Under the pieces are notes generated by a model. It ran no database searches. It worked only from the letters and a program-made list of their open reading frames with translations, and had not been told where the DNA came from. The position numbers and the translations under genes are program-made. DNA of 64,000 nucleotides from Palsa-504 sp963844625 (GTDB taxonomy: Bacteria > Actinomycetota > Actinomycetes > Streptosporangiales > Streptosporangiaceae): the NCBI GenBank assembly GCA_963844625.1, contig CAWJPF010000006.1:124001-188000 (forward strand), read 5' to 3'. Shown piece by piece: positions 1 to 7,889 of this stretch (position 1 is its first letter; each line of letters begins with the position of its first letter).

Positions 1-1
1 T

Positions 2-271
2 GCGGCCGTCGGCCCGCTGCAGTTCAACGTGGTCCTGCACCGGCTCGAGCACGAGTTCGGCGGCCGGGCCGAACTCGATCACCTCGACTACACCATGGCC
101 AGGCGCACCGACGCCGAGGGCGCCCGCGCGCTGGCCGGGCAGCGCGGGGTCGAGGTGCTGACCCGCCGTCACGACGGCGCGCTGCTGGCGCTGTTCACCG
201 ACAAGTGGCGGCTCGGCCAGATCCAGCGCGAGCACCCCGACATCGCGCTCGAGCCCCTGATCGCCGGCTAA
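2..271 (+). CDS. prfC: Peptide chain release factor 3, C-terminal part (cut by window start)
   Basis: The last 89 codons of a gene that begins before the window. The fragment opens with VGPLQFNVVLHRLEHEFG, matching the 'GxLQFEV..RL..EY' segment of RF3 domain III, and ends with a 'LFTDKWRLGQIQREHPD' tail that matches the 'LF.D.W.L..+...NPD' end of the family. RF3 is a cytosolic translational GTPase that recycles RF1/RF2 from the ribosome after termination. The GTPase domain lies outside the window, so the assignment rests on the C-terminal domain only. The gene converges on the secreted protein at 365-1318. Confidence 0.8.
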   Translation, partial: AAVGPLQFNVVLHRLEHEFGGRAELDHLDYTMARRTDAEGARALAGQRGVEVLTRRHDGALLALFTDKWRLGQIQREHPDIALEPLIAG

Positions 272-299
272 GGCTGGTCCCTGGGCGGGTACGACGGCC

Positions 300-334
300 C
301 GTTCGGCCCAAAGGATCTTTTTATCTACCGAACG
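300..334. terminator. Inverted repeat between convergent genes
   Basis: CGTTCGG (300-306) and CCGAACG (328-334) form a 7-bp perfect stem with a 21-nt A/T-rich interior that includes TTTTTAT. It sits in the 93-bp gap between the converging ends of prfC and the 365-1318 gene, so a bidirectional terminator is plausible. A near-copy of the right half occurs at 51112-51130, which would fit a protein-binding site instead. Confidence 0.4.
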
Positions 335-364
335 AGACGTCGTGCCTGCCCTAGGTCACCTGGC

Positions 365-1318
365 TCAGCCCAGCCGGGCGCTGTCGATCTGGTCGATGTC
401 GCCGAAGCCGTTGGATACCCCGCCGCCGTTTGACCACTGCCACATCAGCGCGTGGGAACTGGCGTTGGTCTGCCCGCCGAAGAACTGCGCGCACGCGCCG
501 GACCCGTGATTGAGGCACCAGCCGTACGGCGCGTTGGCCAAGTTCGTGGTCTCAGGCTCGTAGGTCCACTCGTAGGTGTTCGGGATCTGGGACGCGCTGC
601 CGGTGCCGAAGATGGACGTCCATATTCCGGGCTCGGAGTAGACGCCGACCTTGAAGGACGAGTGCGCGGCGATGTAGTTCGCGAACCCGTTGAAGTCAGC
701 CCGGTCCACAGCCGCCGGAACGCCTCGGGTCTTGATCACTCCGCTGCACGGCGAGGTGTACACGTTGTTCCAGCCGTTGTCGAGCGCGGGCGCGACTCCG
801 GGCAGCTCGACGTCCATCCACACGACTTTGTAATCGAAGGGCCCGTTGGCGATGTCGGCCAGCGTCCGCGCCGCCTGCCGCGCACCCCACGCGCTGGCTT
901 CGCTCGCGGTCCCGTTGTAGTTCGGGTCGACGCCGGGGCCGCCCATGAACCAGTACACGCCGTCGCCGACGCCCCGGTGGTAGGTGACGTAGTTGGTGTG
1001 CGCCTGCGCGGCGTTGGTCGAGGAGAAGGCGATGAAGCCGCCTTTGCAGCCCAGCCAGTACGACCAGCTCCCGGTCATCCCGATGTAGCCGCCGTAGGCG
1101 CCGCCGAGGCGCGGCATGCTGTAGGGCGCGCTGCCGGGCACGCTGACCGGGAAACTGTCGGTGCCCCACCAGAATCCGGGCGGCCCGTCGCCGGCCGGCA
1201 GCCTCTCAGCGGTGGCGGCGGCCTGGCTCGCGCCGGCCGTCACGGCAGCGGCGGCCGCGCTGCCGGTCGCCAGGACCAGCGCCAGCGAAGCCGCCAAGGC
1301 CAGCCATGACCGTCTCAT
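365..1318 (-). CDS. Secreted glycoside-hydrolase-like protein (GH25/DUF1906-like), copy 1
   Basis: 317 residues with an N-terminal Sec signal (MRRSW, hydrophobic Ala/Leu core, cleavage near ATAERLPAG), so exported. The mature part looks like a TIM-barrel lysozyme-like domain. It has a WMDVELPG segment at about 165-172, which resembles the D-x-E catalytic pair of GH25, and ends with ALMWQWSNGG and GDIDQID, like the terminal barrel strands of GH25/DUF1906 proteins. Two Cys pairs may form disulfides. It lies 81 bp downstream of a close paralogue (1400-2428) in the same direction, evidently a tandem duplication. Substrate is unknown; peptidoglycan or another cell-wall glycan is an inference from the fold. 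Confidence 0.65.
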   Translation of the reverse strand: MRRSWLALAASLALVLATGSAAAAAVTAGASQAAATAERLPAGDGPPGFWWGTDSFPVSVPGSAPYSMPRLGGAYGGYIGMTGSWSYWLGCKGGFIAFSSTNAAQAHTNYVTYHRGVGDGVYWFMGGPGVDPNYNGTASEASAWGARQAARTLADIANGPFDYKVVWMDVELPGVAPALDNGWNNVYTSPCSGVIKTRGVPAAVDRADFNGFANYIAAHSSFKVGVYSEPGIWTSIFGTGSASQIPNTYEWTYEPETTNLANAPYGWCLNHGSGACAQFFGGQTNASSHALMWQWSNGGGVSNGFGDIDQIDSARLG

Positions 1319-1399
1319 AATGCCTCCTGTGGGTTCTTCTTGGGCCCTGCACCATCATGCCTTGTCGAGTTGGCGATGGTGAGAGTCATTTGCCTGTCC

Positions 1400-2428
1400 T
1401 CAGCCCTGCCTGCTGGCATCGATCTGGTCGAAGTCGCCGATCGCGTTCCTGACCCCGCCGCCGCCCGACCACTGCCACATCAGCGCACTGGCGCTGGAGC
1501 TGGTGACGCCGCCGAAGAAGTCGGCGCAGCCGGTGCCTGACTTCAGGCACCAGCCGCGGGGGGCGGCGGACAGGCTGGCGGTCTCCGGCTCGTAGGTCCA
1601 CTCGTAGGTGTGCGGGATCGAACCCGCGGCACCGGTGCCGAAGATCTGGATCCAGATGCCCGGGGCCGAGTAGACCCCCGGCTTGTACCTGGAGCGGGCG
1701 GTGAGGTAACTCCAGAACCCGTTGAAGTCGGCCCGGTCAAGCGCGGCCGGCACGCCGCGGTGTTTCACCACCCCGCTGCACGGCGAGGTGTACACGTCGG
1801 TCCAGCCGTTATCGAACGCGGGCGCGACCCCGGGCAGCTCGATGTCCATGAAGACGACCGGGTAGGTGACGTGCTCCCCCGCCATGTTGGCCAGCGTCCG
1901 GGCCGCCTGCCGCGCGCCCCACGCGGCGGCTTCCGCTGCGCTCCCGTTGTAGTCCGGGTCAACGCCAGGGCCGCCCATGAACCAGTACACCGCGGTGCCG
2001 ATGCCCAGGCCGTACTGGGCGTAGTTGCGGTCGGCCTGTGCGCTGTTGGCCGCGGACCAGGCCAGGAAGGCGCCGTGGCAGCCGAGCCAGTACGACCAGC
2101 TCCCCGTCATCCCGACGTAACCGCCGTAGGCGCCGCCGATGCCCGGCTCGCGGTAGGGCCCGCTGCCGCTGACCGGGACCGGCCAGCTGTCGCTGCCGGA
2201 CCAGAAGCCAGCCGGGGCGTGCCGGACGGGCGCGGCCGGAGTCGCGGTCCCGGTCGCGGCCGGAGTCGCGGCCGGAGTCGCGGTCCTGGTCGCGGTCGTG
2301 GGGTGGAGCGGCTGGTGGTGCGTGGTTGCGGCGGCCCGGACCGGGGTGGTGGCCGTGGTCGTCGCGGCGCAGCCGGTGGCCAGGAGGACCGCCACGCATC
2401 CCGCGAGCGCCCGCCACGGCCGCTTCAT
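1400..2428 (-). CDS. Secreted glycoside-hydrolase-like protein (GH25/DUF1906-like), copy 2, probable lipoprotein
   Basis: 342 residues. The N-terminus MKRPWRALAG... ends in LLATGC, a workable lipobox, so this copy is probably membrane-anchored, unlike its neighbour. A Thr/Ala/Pro linker (about 25-75), encoded by repeated GTCGCGGCCGGA-like units, precedes a domain that aligns almost end to end with the 365-1318 product: both have YWFMGGPGVDP, an ELPGVAP segment after the D-x-E pair (here MDIELPG), YTSPCSGV, DRADFNGF and WTYEPET. The paralogues therefore differ mainly in anchoring and linker. Catalytic function is inferred from the D-x-E pair only. Confidence 0.65.
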   Translation of the reverse strand: MKRPWRALAGCVAVLLATGCAATTTATTPVRAAATTHHQPLHPTTATRTATPAATPAATGTATPAAPVRHAPAGFWSGSDSWPVPVSGSGPYREPGIGGAYGGYVGMTGSWSYWLGCHGAFLAWSAANSAQADRNYAQYGLGIGTAVYWFMGGPGVDPDYNGSAAEAAAWGARQAARTLANMAGEHVTYPVVFMDIELPGVAPAFDNGWTDVYTSPCSGVVKHRGVPAALDRADFNGFWSYLTARSRYKPGVYSAPGIWIQIFGTGAAGSIPHTYEWTYEPETASLSAAPRGWCLKSGTGCADFFGGVTSSSASALMWQWSGGGGVRNAIGDFDQIDASRQG

Positions 2429-2543
2429 AGTGCCTCCACGTTGCCTCGGACCCGCTTACCTTATGACGGGGCGGGGCCGCTTGTGGTTGGGTACGCCCTC
2501 CTGGGGAATGGAGGCCAGTTAAACCGAGCAGACGGGAGAGAAC

Positions 2544-3191
2544 ATGGCGACGATCGCGATTTTCGGGGGGACCGGATACGCAGGCGGTGCGATCAGGGAC
2601 GAGGCGCTGCAACGAGGTCACACCGTAATCTCGGTCAGCCGGAAGGAAGACGAAGTGGCGGGGCGGCCCGGCTTGATCGCGCGGGCCGGCAACCTGCATG
2701 ATCCCGCTCTCGTCGACCACATGGCCGTCGAGGCCGATGTGCTCGTGGTGGCCATCCGCGCCTCCGCCCAGGACGGCATCCGGCTCGCCAACGAGGTCCC
2801 GATGCTGGCCAAGGCGTCAACCGAGCACGGCACCCGGCTCGGGGTGGTCGGCGGCGCGGGGTCGCTGCACGTCACCGAGGGCGGCCCGCGGGTGGTGGAC
2901 CTGCCGGCCTTCCCCGAAGCCCACAAGGGCGAGGCGCTGGGCCAGGCCGACGTGCTGGCCGCGCTGCGGGACACCACGGCCGACGTCGACTGGTTCTACC
3001 TGAGCCCGGCCGCCTCGTTCGGCTCCTACTCGCCGGGCGAAGCCACCGGGCACTACCGGGTCGGCGGCGACGTCCTGCTCACCGACGCCGAAGGGAACTC
3101 GAACATCTCAGGCGCGGACTACGCCAAGGCCTTCGTCGACGAGATCGAGCAGCCGGAGCACCGCAGGCAGCGCTTCAGCGTGGCTTACTGA
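2544..3191 (+). CDS. NAD(P)H-binding SDR-type oxidoreductase
   Basis: 215 residues starting at ATG 2544 after GGGAGAG. The N-terminal IAIFGGTGYAGGAI is the dinucleotide-binding GGxGYxG loop of atypical short-chain dehydrogenases of the NmrA/YwnB type. Later GVVGGAGSLHV and the 'DWFYLSPAASF' segment fit the same family, which often lacks the classical YxxxK. These are cytosolic NAD(P)H-binding proteins of mostly unknown substrate, some linked to redox stress. It is divergent from the secreted-protein gene at 1400-2428, and its last 7 bp overlap the convergent gene 3185-4105. Confidence 0.75.
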   Translation: MATIAIFGGTGYAGGAIRDEALQRGHTVISVSRKEDEVAGRPGLIARAGNLHDPALVDHMAVEADVLVVAIRASAQDGIRLANEVPMLAKASTEHGTRLGVVGGAGSLHVTEGGPRVVDLPAFPEAHKGEALGQADVLAALRDTTADVDWFYLSPAASFGSYSPGEATGHYRVGGDVLLTDAEGNSNISGADYAKAFVDEIEQPEHRRQRFSVAY

Positions 3192-4105
3192 GGGTCTAGG
3201 CGCGGCCGCGGCAGGGTGACGTTGTTGATGGTGCCCGGGTGGTGCAGGATCGCGCCGCCCAGTTCGTTGACACGCACGGCGACCAGGCCGTCGTAGCGGG
3301 ACAGCCAGGCGAAATGGTCAGCGCCCCAGAGGCCGCGATAGTCGTCGCGCGCGCCCGCCGGGTCCGTGTAGGCCACGTCGATCGCGCCCAGGGTGGCCGC
3401 GTACTCGAACAGGACGCACAGCGCGTAGCGTCCCTCGACGACACCCCAGGCGTGGCGGCCCGCGTGGCCGAGCGACCCGTAGTACGAGTCGACGAGGTAC
3501 AGGCGCCAGAGCGCCCGCAGGCTCCTGGCCACCACCACCGGCGCCCGCTGGTGCTCCAGGATCGCGAGCAGCGGGTCGATATCGACCCAGGCGCCTGGCA
3601 GCAGCGAGGCGAGCCCGGCCGCCACCGCGGCCCGGCGCCTGGGCACCGAGGTCAGGGTCGAAGGCCTTCGCTGCCCCTTGATCGCCTCGACCCGGGAGAA
3701 CTCGTCGTGCGACACGCACTTCAGCCACCTGGCCCACAGCACGCCGAGCGCCTCGTAGGACGGCCTGGCCAGCACGGCCTGACCGCGCGGCGTCAGCTCG
3801 AGCGTGGTACCGGCCAGCTGCGCCAGGCCGCCGGCCTGCAGCAGGACCGGCCACGCGAATGCCGAAACGGCGTCGTTTTCGTAGAAATCCCCGGCGACCA
3901 GAACGTCTTCGACGAGTTTGACCGTCGCGGCCAGCGGCCGCCTGGTCGCGGCGCTGCAGCGGATCTGCCGGTCGGCGGCCAGCTCGAGGACCGCGACGAG
4001 GTTGGACAACGCGTCCGGAGCAGTGCAGCGGAACAAGACCGGGCCGGCCTCGTCAAACCCTGCCCGTTCGCCAGTGACGCCGATAGTGCGCTCGGCCACT
4101 AGCAA
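3185..4105 (-). CDS. Hypothetical protein with winged-helix-like segment
   Basis: About 306 residues; TTG at 4105 or GTG at 4099 could start it. I do not recognise the family. LLQAGGLAQLAGTTLELTPRGQAVL (about 90-115) reads like a winged-helix with its 'LTPxGxxLL' wing, suggesting a DNA- or protein-binding module. The rest is Leu/Ala-rich helical sequence without membrane segments or a signal peptide, so a cytosolic protein is likely. Codon use with high-GC third positions supports a real gene. The 3' end overlaps the convergent oxidoreductase by 7 bp. Confidence 0.55.
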   Translation of the reverse strand: MLVAERTIGVTGERAGFDEAGPVLFRCTAPDALSNLVAVLELAADRQIRCSAATRRPLAATVKLVEDVLVAGDFYENDAVSAFAWPVLLQAGGLAQLAGTTLELTPRGQAVLARPSYEALGVLWARWLKCVSHDEFSRVEAIKGQRRPSTLTSVPRRRAAVAAGLASLLPGAWVDIDPLLAILEHQRAPVVVARSLRALWRLYLVDSYYGSLGHAGRHAWGVVEGRYALCVLFEYAATLGAIDVAYTDPAGARDDYRGLWGADHFAWLSRYDGLVAVRVNELGGAILHHPGTINNVTLPRPRLDPQ

Positions 4106-4204
4106 ACCCTAGCGGCTGGCGGCGAGGCGCGAGGGCAGCCTCGCCGGACAAGCCCGGAGAAAGTGCTCGGGACGCCTTGGCGTCGCGTATGCGACCGTAG
4201 CGGT

Positions 4205-4998
4205 ATGCGCGTGACCGGAATTGACGCCTGCAGGCGCGGGTGGGTCGCGGTCACCCTGGATGACTCGGGCACGGTTGCTCTCAGCTCGGCCCGGCTGGCT
4301 TGCGTCCGGGTGTACGGGTCGCTGGCGAGCCTGCTGGCCACGGCTCCGGCCGCGGTCGGACCGGTTACGGTCGATCCGGTTACGGTCGATCCGGTCACGG
4401 TCGTGGGGATCGACATGCCGCTCGGGCTGCTTGAATCGGGCTGGCGGGAGGCGGACCTGGCGGCCCGCGGCCTGCTCGGGCCCCGGCGCAGTTCGGTCTT
4501 CGCCATCCCGCCGGAAGCGGTCTGGGCCGAGGCGAGCTACCAGGCCGCCAACCGGCGTTGCCGCGAGCTCACCGGTCAGGGGTTCAGCATCCAGGCCTGG
4601 GGGCTGCGCGCGAAGCTGCTCGAGGCTAACCAGTACCGCGAGACCTGCGGGCATCCCCTGTACGAAGTGCACCCGGAACTGGCGTTCGGTGCGATGGCGG
4701 GCGCGCCGCTCCCGTTCAGCAAGCACACCGCGCCCGGTCGCGAGCTGCGCCGCGAGCTGCTGGCCAAAGCCGGGATCCTCCTCCCGGCCGCCCCGGTTCC
4801 GGCCGCCCCGGTGACGGACACCCCGTTCCGGCCGCCCCGCTTCCGGCCGCCCCGGTTCCGGCCGCTCCGGTGACGGACACCCTGGACGCGGCGGCCGTCG
4901 CCTGGAGCGCCTGGCGCATCGCCGCCGGCCGGGCGATCGTCCTCCCGGACCCCCCGCAAGTCGACCGCCAGGGCCGTGAGATCACGATCCGCTACTAG
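4205..4998 (+). pseudogene. DUF429 family protein, frameshifted by a 59-bp tandem duplication
   Basis: From ATG 4205 the frame reads MRVTGIDACRRGWVAV, the classic start of DUF429 (predicted RNase-H-like fold), with GIDMPLGL and GPRRSSVFAIPP following. Near residue 195 the frame enters proline-rich repeats and stops at 4873. The expected C-terminus (LDAAAVAWSAWRIAAGRA, ending ITIRY) is present in another frame and stops at 4998. The 12-mer GTGACGGACACC occurs at 4811 and 4870. Removing the 59 bp between the two copies restores one continuous frame. The disruption is therefore a slippage or duplication event, or an assembly error in a repeat. An in-frame 15-bp repeat also sits at about 4366-4402. 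Confidence 0.75.
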
Positions 4999-5602
4999 CC
5001 AGAATCAGGCGGTCATAATCCTGGAGTCGCGGTCGCCCGATAGGGATCGGTGGCGGCCCGAGTACGTAAGAGGAAACGGCGCCAAACGCCGTGAGCAGTC
5101 ACTTCGGGCTCAGGCTCATCATCGGCGCCACGGGTTCCTGTGACCGGGCCAAAGCAGGGGCCGTGGGCCGGGCATCAGCGGTTTCGGGACCGCCCGGTGC
5201 CCTGGCCGGGCACTAGAGGCCCTCAACACGCAGCAGGACAGGGATCCCAGCGCCGCGGGTACCACAGCGATGCTCCATCGATGTTGCTATAGCAACATCG
5301 ATGCTCCATCGTTGTGGCTGGCACGCCGCCGGATCCCCCTAAGGACCCGGATCTTCCCGGCAGCTCCCGGGATCCCAGAGGACTGGCGTGCCGGAATACA
5401 CGCATGGGACACGCGGGATTACCGGCATCCGGCCCGGGAGCCCGGCCACGGGACACCGGGGCGGGAATCGCCGGGAGGCGACGGAGCACGACGGCCCTAG
5501 GTCTAGAGCAGACCCGGCGAGAGAGCCACCGGCGTCCCTACGGCCGCGAGAGGGGCCCTGGGGCAGGCCGATACCCTTCGCGGGGCCGGGATAGGGATGG
5601 CG
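4999..5602. other. About 600 bp without a convincing gene; holds an orphan palindrome
   Basis: No reading frame here has codon bias, a ribosome site or recognisable motifs; open frames in it look like chance high-GC frames. The only structure is the 28-bp palindrome with flanking direct repeats at 5268-5311. Together with the hydrolase tail at 5603-5674, this looks like a decayed or deleted locus. Confidence 0.5.
5268..5311. promoter_or_regulatory. Perfect 28-bp palindrome flanked by 13-bp direct repeats
   Basis: Bases 5276-5303 are a perfect palindrome centred on TTGCTATAGCAA, A/T-rich against a GC-rich background. CGATGCTCCATCG occurs at 5268-5280 and again at 5299-5311, so the palindrome is embedded in a direct repeat of period 31. 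The symmetry and size fit an operator for a dimeric regulator. No gene starts next to it: the flanking genes end towards it from both sides. Confidence 0.5.
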
Positions 5603-5674
5603 CTAGCTTCGCAGGAAGGCCAGTAGGTCGGCGTTGAACCGGTCCTGCTGGGTGTCCCTCAGGCCGTGCGGCGC
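5603..5674 (-). pseudogene. 3' remnant of an alpha/beta hydrolase gene
   Basis: In a frame different from the adjacent regulator, the minus strand reads PHGLRDTQQDRFNADLLAF and then LRS-stop. This matches the C-terminal 'PHG...T..D..N.DLLAFL' helix of non-haem chloroperoxidase-like alpha/beta hydrolases. Only about 22 codons survive, fused to the 3' end of the TetR gene, so this is a deletion scar rather than a functional gene. Confidence 0.55.
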
Positions 5675-6285
5675 GGGCGCCTGGTGCGCAATCCGTCAAA
5701 GGCCATGGCACATATCTCGTCTGGGAGGGATCGAGCCTTCAGGACGGCCCGCGTATCCTCGGGCGGCTCAGGCCGGTACCACTCGACCACGGAGTTGACC
5801 AGCCCGAACAGGAGGCGTGCCGTGATCATCGCGTCAACGTCCGGCCGGATGTCGCCGTCACCTACGGCCTGGGCCACCAACTCGGCCACGAACCGGTCGA
5901 AGGCGCGCCGCTGGTCCAGCGCGGCCCGCTCGACTTCGGTGTTGCCGCGAACCCGCAACAGCAGGGTGACGTAAGGCAGTTCGGCTTCGAGCACGTCGAC
6001 GCTGCCGCGGACCAGGTACTCCAGGCGCTCGATAGCCGGTGCGGGGAGCACGCGCGCCCGGCCCGTCACCGCGGCCAGGCCCGTCAGCGCCCGGTCAAGG
6101 GCCAGGCGGAGCAGTTCTTCCTTACCCGCCACATGGTGATAGATCGCCGACTTCGCGATGCCGAGCCGCTCCGCGAGGTCCCGCATGCTCGTGCGGTCAT
6201 AACCACGCTCGTTGAAGATCTCGACAGCCACCGCAAGCAAGGACTCCAGGTCGTAGCCCGGCCGTCCGCGACGTGGCGGATTCAC
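5659..6285 (-). CDS. paaR: TetR-family regulator of phenylacetate catabolism (PaaR-like)
   Basis: 208 residues from GTG 6285, preceded by GAGGA at good spacing. The N-terminal HTH is clear (FNERGYDRTSMRDLAERLG, then IAKSAIYHHVAGKEEL), followed by a helical ligand domain. It is cotranscribed behind paaI (50-bp gap) and next to paaABCDE-K. The 38-bp palindrome at 6779-6816 contains ACCG-NN-CG-NN-CGGT, the core I recall for the Corynebacterium PaaR operator, so this protein very probably binds it and is relieved by phenylacetyl-CoA. The last codons run into the alpha/beta-hydrolase remnant, so the native C-terminus may have been altered. Confidence 0.8.
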   Translation of the reverse strand: MNPPRRGRPGYDLESLLAVAVEIFNERGYDRTSMRDLAERLGIAKSAIYHHVAGKEELLRLALDRALTGLAAVTGRARVLPAPAIERLEYLVRGSVDVLEAELPYVTLLLRVRGNTEVERAALDQRRAFDRFVAELVAQAVGDGDIRPDVDAMITARLLFGLVNSVVEWYRPEPPEDTRAVLKARSLPDEICAMAFDGLRTRRPRRTA

Positions 6286-6335
6286 CCGGCGGTCCTCGGG
6301 ATCCGCAGGGTGAAGGCCTGAGGCGTGGGGCGGGA

Positions 6336-6773
6336 TCACGGGTCCGGCGAGGCCGGCAGGGCGGACGCTGGCACCGGGGCGAGCTGGTGGCTTCGGCCGC
6401 GGAATTCGGCGATCACGTCGGCGCCCCGGCGGACGGTCACGTCGTACAGCCCCGACCGGCCGAAGCGGGTGCGCTCGATCGCCTCGGCGACCAGGACGTC
6501 GCCTTCGCGGGCGGGAGCCACGAAGACGATATCGGCCGACGCCGCCACCGTCACCGGGCCGTAGCTGTTGCATGCACAGGCGAATGCGGTATCGGCCAGC
6601 GAGAAGATGAGCCCGCCGTGCGCGATGGCATGCCCGTTCACCATGTCGGCGCGGATAGTCATCCGGGTCACCGCCCGTCCCTCATCCTGGTCGACCAGCT
6701 CGATGCCGAGCCCGCGCGAGGCCATGTCCTTCTTCATCATCGCCTGGACGCCGGGCGTCGGTGACACCGCCAT
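6336..6773 (-). CDS. paaI: Hydroxyphenylacetyl-CoA thioesterase PaaI
   Basis: 145 residues from ATG 6773, preceded by GGAGGCG. It is a hotdog-fold thioesterase: GHAIAHGGLIFSLADTAFA (about 51-69) holds the HGG catalytic helix of PaaI. It hydrolyses dead-end (hydroxy)phenylacetyl-CoA, freeing CoA when ring oxidation stalls. It is divergent from paaA, and the shared intergenic region carries the PaaR-type operator that overlaps its upstream region, so both arms are likely co-repressed. Confidence 0.9.
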   Translation of the reverse strand: MAVSPTPGVQAMMKKDMASRGLGIELVDQDEGRAVTRMTIRADMVNGHAIAHGGLIFSLADTAFACACNSYGPVTVAASADIVFVAPAREGDVLVAEAIERTRFGRSGLYDVTVRRGADVIAEFRGRSHQLAPVPASALPASPDP

Positions 6774-6778
6774 CGCCT

Positions 6779-6816
6779 CCTGTATTATTGACCGAACGTC
6801 CGGTAAATAATACAGG
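6779..6816. promoter_or_regulatory. PaaR-type operator, 38-bp near-perfect palindrome
   Basis: The two halves starting CCTGTATTATT pair at 17 of 19 positions around centre 6797/6798. The core at 6791-6804 reads ACCG-AA-CG-TC-CGGT, agreeing with ACCGNNCGNNCGGT. It abuts the paaI ribosome site and lies about 90-120 bp upstream of paaA, positioned to repress both divergent transcripts. Confidence 0.8.
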
Positions 6817-6902
6817 CCGCGGGCCAGGGTGCGAGCGGCGAAATGGTGCTTACGATGGTGCCGAAGATATAGCCGGAGGAACAGGCCGGAGGGATGGTAA
6901 CG

Positions 6903-7889
6903 ATGACCGTGCTCCCCGAAACGACCGAGCTCCCCGGCGAGATGACGGGCGAGCTCGCAGCCCACTTCGACGAAACACTCGAGCGTGGCCGTCGCATCGA
7001 ACCGCGTGACTGGATGCCGGACGCCTACCGCGCTACGATGATCCGCCAGATCGCCCAGCACGCGCATTCGGAGATCATCGGCATGCAGCCAGAGGGCAAC
7101 TGGATCACGCGCGCCCCTTCGCTGCGCCGCAAGGCCATCCTGATCGCCAAGGTCCAGGATGAGGCGGGGCACGGCATGTACCTCTACTCGGCGGCCGAGA
7201 CTCTCGGCGCCGATCGCGCCGACCTCACCGACAAGCTCGTGCACGGGCGGCAGAAGTACTCCTCGATCTTCAATTACCCGACGCTGACCTACGCCGACGT
7301 CGGCGTGATCGGCTGGCTGGTCGACGGCGCGGCCATCTGCAACCAGGTGCCTTTGTGCCGCTCCTCGTACGGTCCCTACGCACGCGCCATGGTGCGCATC
7401 TGCAAGGAGGAGTCCTTCCACCAGCGGCAGGGCTACGAGCTGCTGATGACGATGATGCGCGGCTCGACGGCACAGCGGACGATGGTGCAGGACGCCACGA
7501 ACCGGTTCTGGTGGCCGTCACTGATGATGTTCGGGCCGCCGGACGGCCAGTCACCGAACACCGCGCAGTCGATGGCCTGGGGCATCAAGCGGCACACCAA
7601 CGACGAGCTGCGGCAGCGTTTCGTGGACATGACGGTGCCGCAGGCGGAAAAGCTCGGCGTCACGCTGCCCGACGAGGACCTGAACTGGAACGACGAACGC
7701 GGCCACTATGACTTCGGGCCAGTGGACTGGGCTGAGTTCATGACCGTGGTGAAGGGCAACGGGCCGTGTAACACCCAGCGCCTCGCCCGGCGCAAGGCAG
7801 CGCACGACGACGGGGCCTGGGTGCGCGAGGCCGCGGCGGCCCACGCCGCCAAGCGAGCGGTCGCGGAGAACCGGAAGGACGCCGCCTGA
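6903..7889 (+). CDS. paaA: Phenylacetyl-CoA 1,2-epoxidase catalytic subunit PaaA
   Basis: ATG 6903 has GGAGGG about 9 bp upstream; an in-frame ATG at 6894 lies directly against that site and is less likely. About 328 residues. It has the ferritin-like di-iron fold with KVQDEAGHGMYLYSAAE (ExxH) and later CKEESFHQRQGYELL (ExxH), the carboxylate-bridged di-iron ligands. With PaaB, C, D and E it epoxidises phenylacetyl-CoA. The stop overlaps the paaB start by one base (TGATG), indicating coupled translation. Confidence 0.93.
   Translation: MTVLPETTELPGEMTGELAAHFDETLERGRRIEPRDWMPDAYRATMIRQIAQHAHSEIIGMQPEGNWITRAPSLRRKAILIAKVQDEAGHGMYLYSAAETLGADRADLTDKLVHGRQKYSSIFNYPTLTYADVGVIGWLVDGAAICNQVPLCRSSYGPYARAMVRICKEESFHQRQGYELLMTMMRGSTAQRTMVQDATNRFWWPSLMMFGPPDGQSPNTAQSMAWGIKRHTNDELRQRFVDMTVPQAEKLGVTLPDEDLNWNDERGHYDFGPVDWAEFMTVVKGNGPCNTQRLARRKAAHDDGAWVREAAAAHAAKRAVAENRKDAA

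Noticed and set aside
452..2701. Long plus-strand frames opposite the secreted GH25-like pair
   Set aside because: The minus frames have signal peptides, paralogy to each other and domain motifs; the plus frames have none.
5223..5637. Several short frames around the 5.3-kb palindrome
   Set aside because: They overlap the palindrome, lack ribosome sites and codon bias, and their products are low-complexity.
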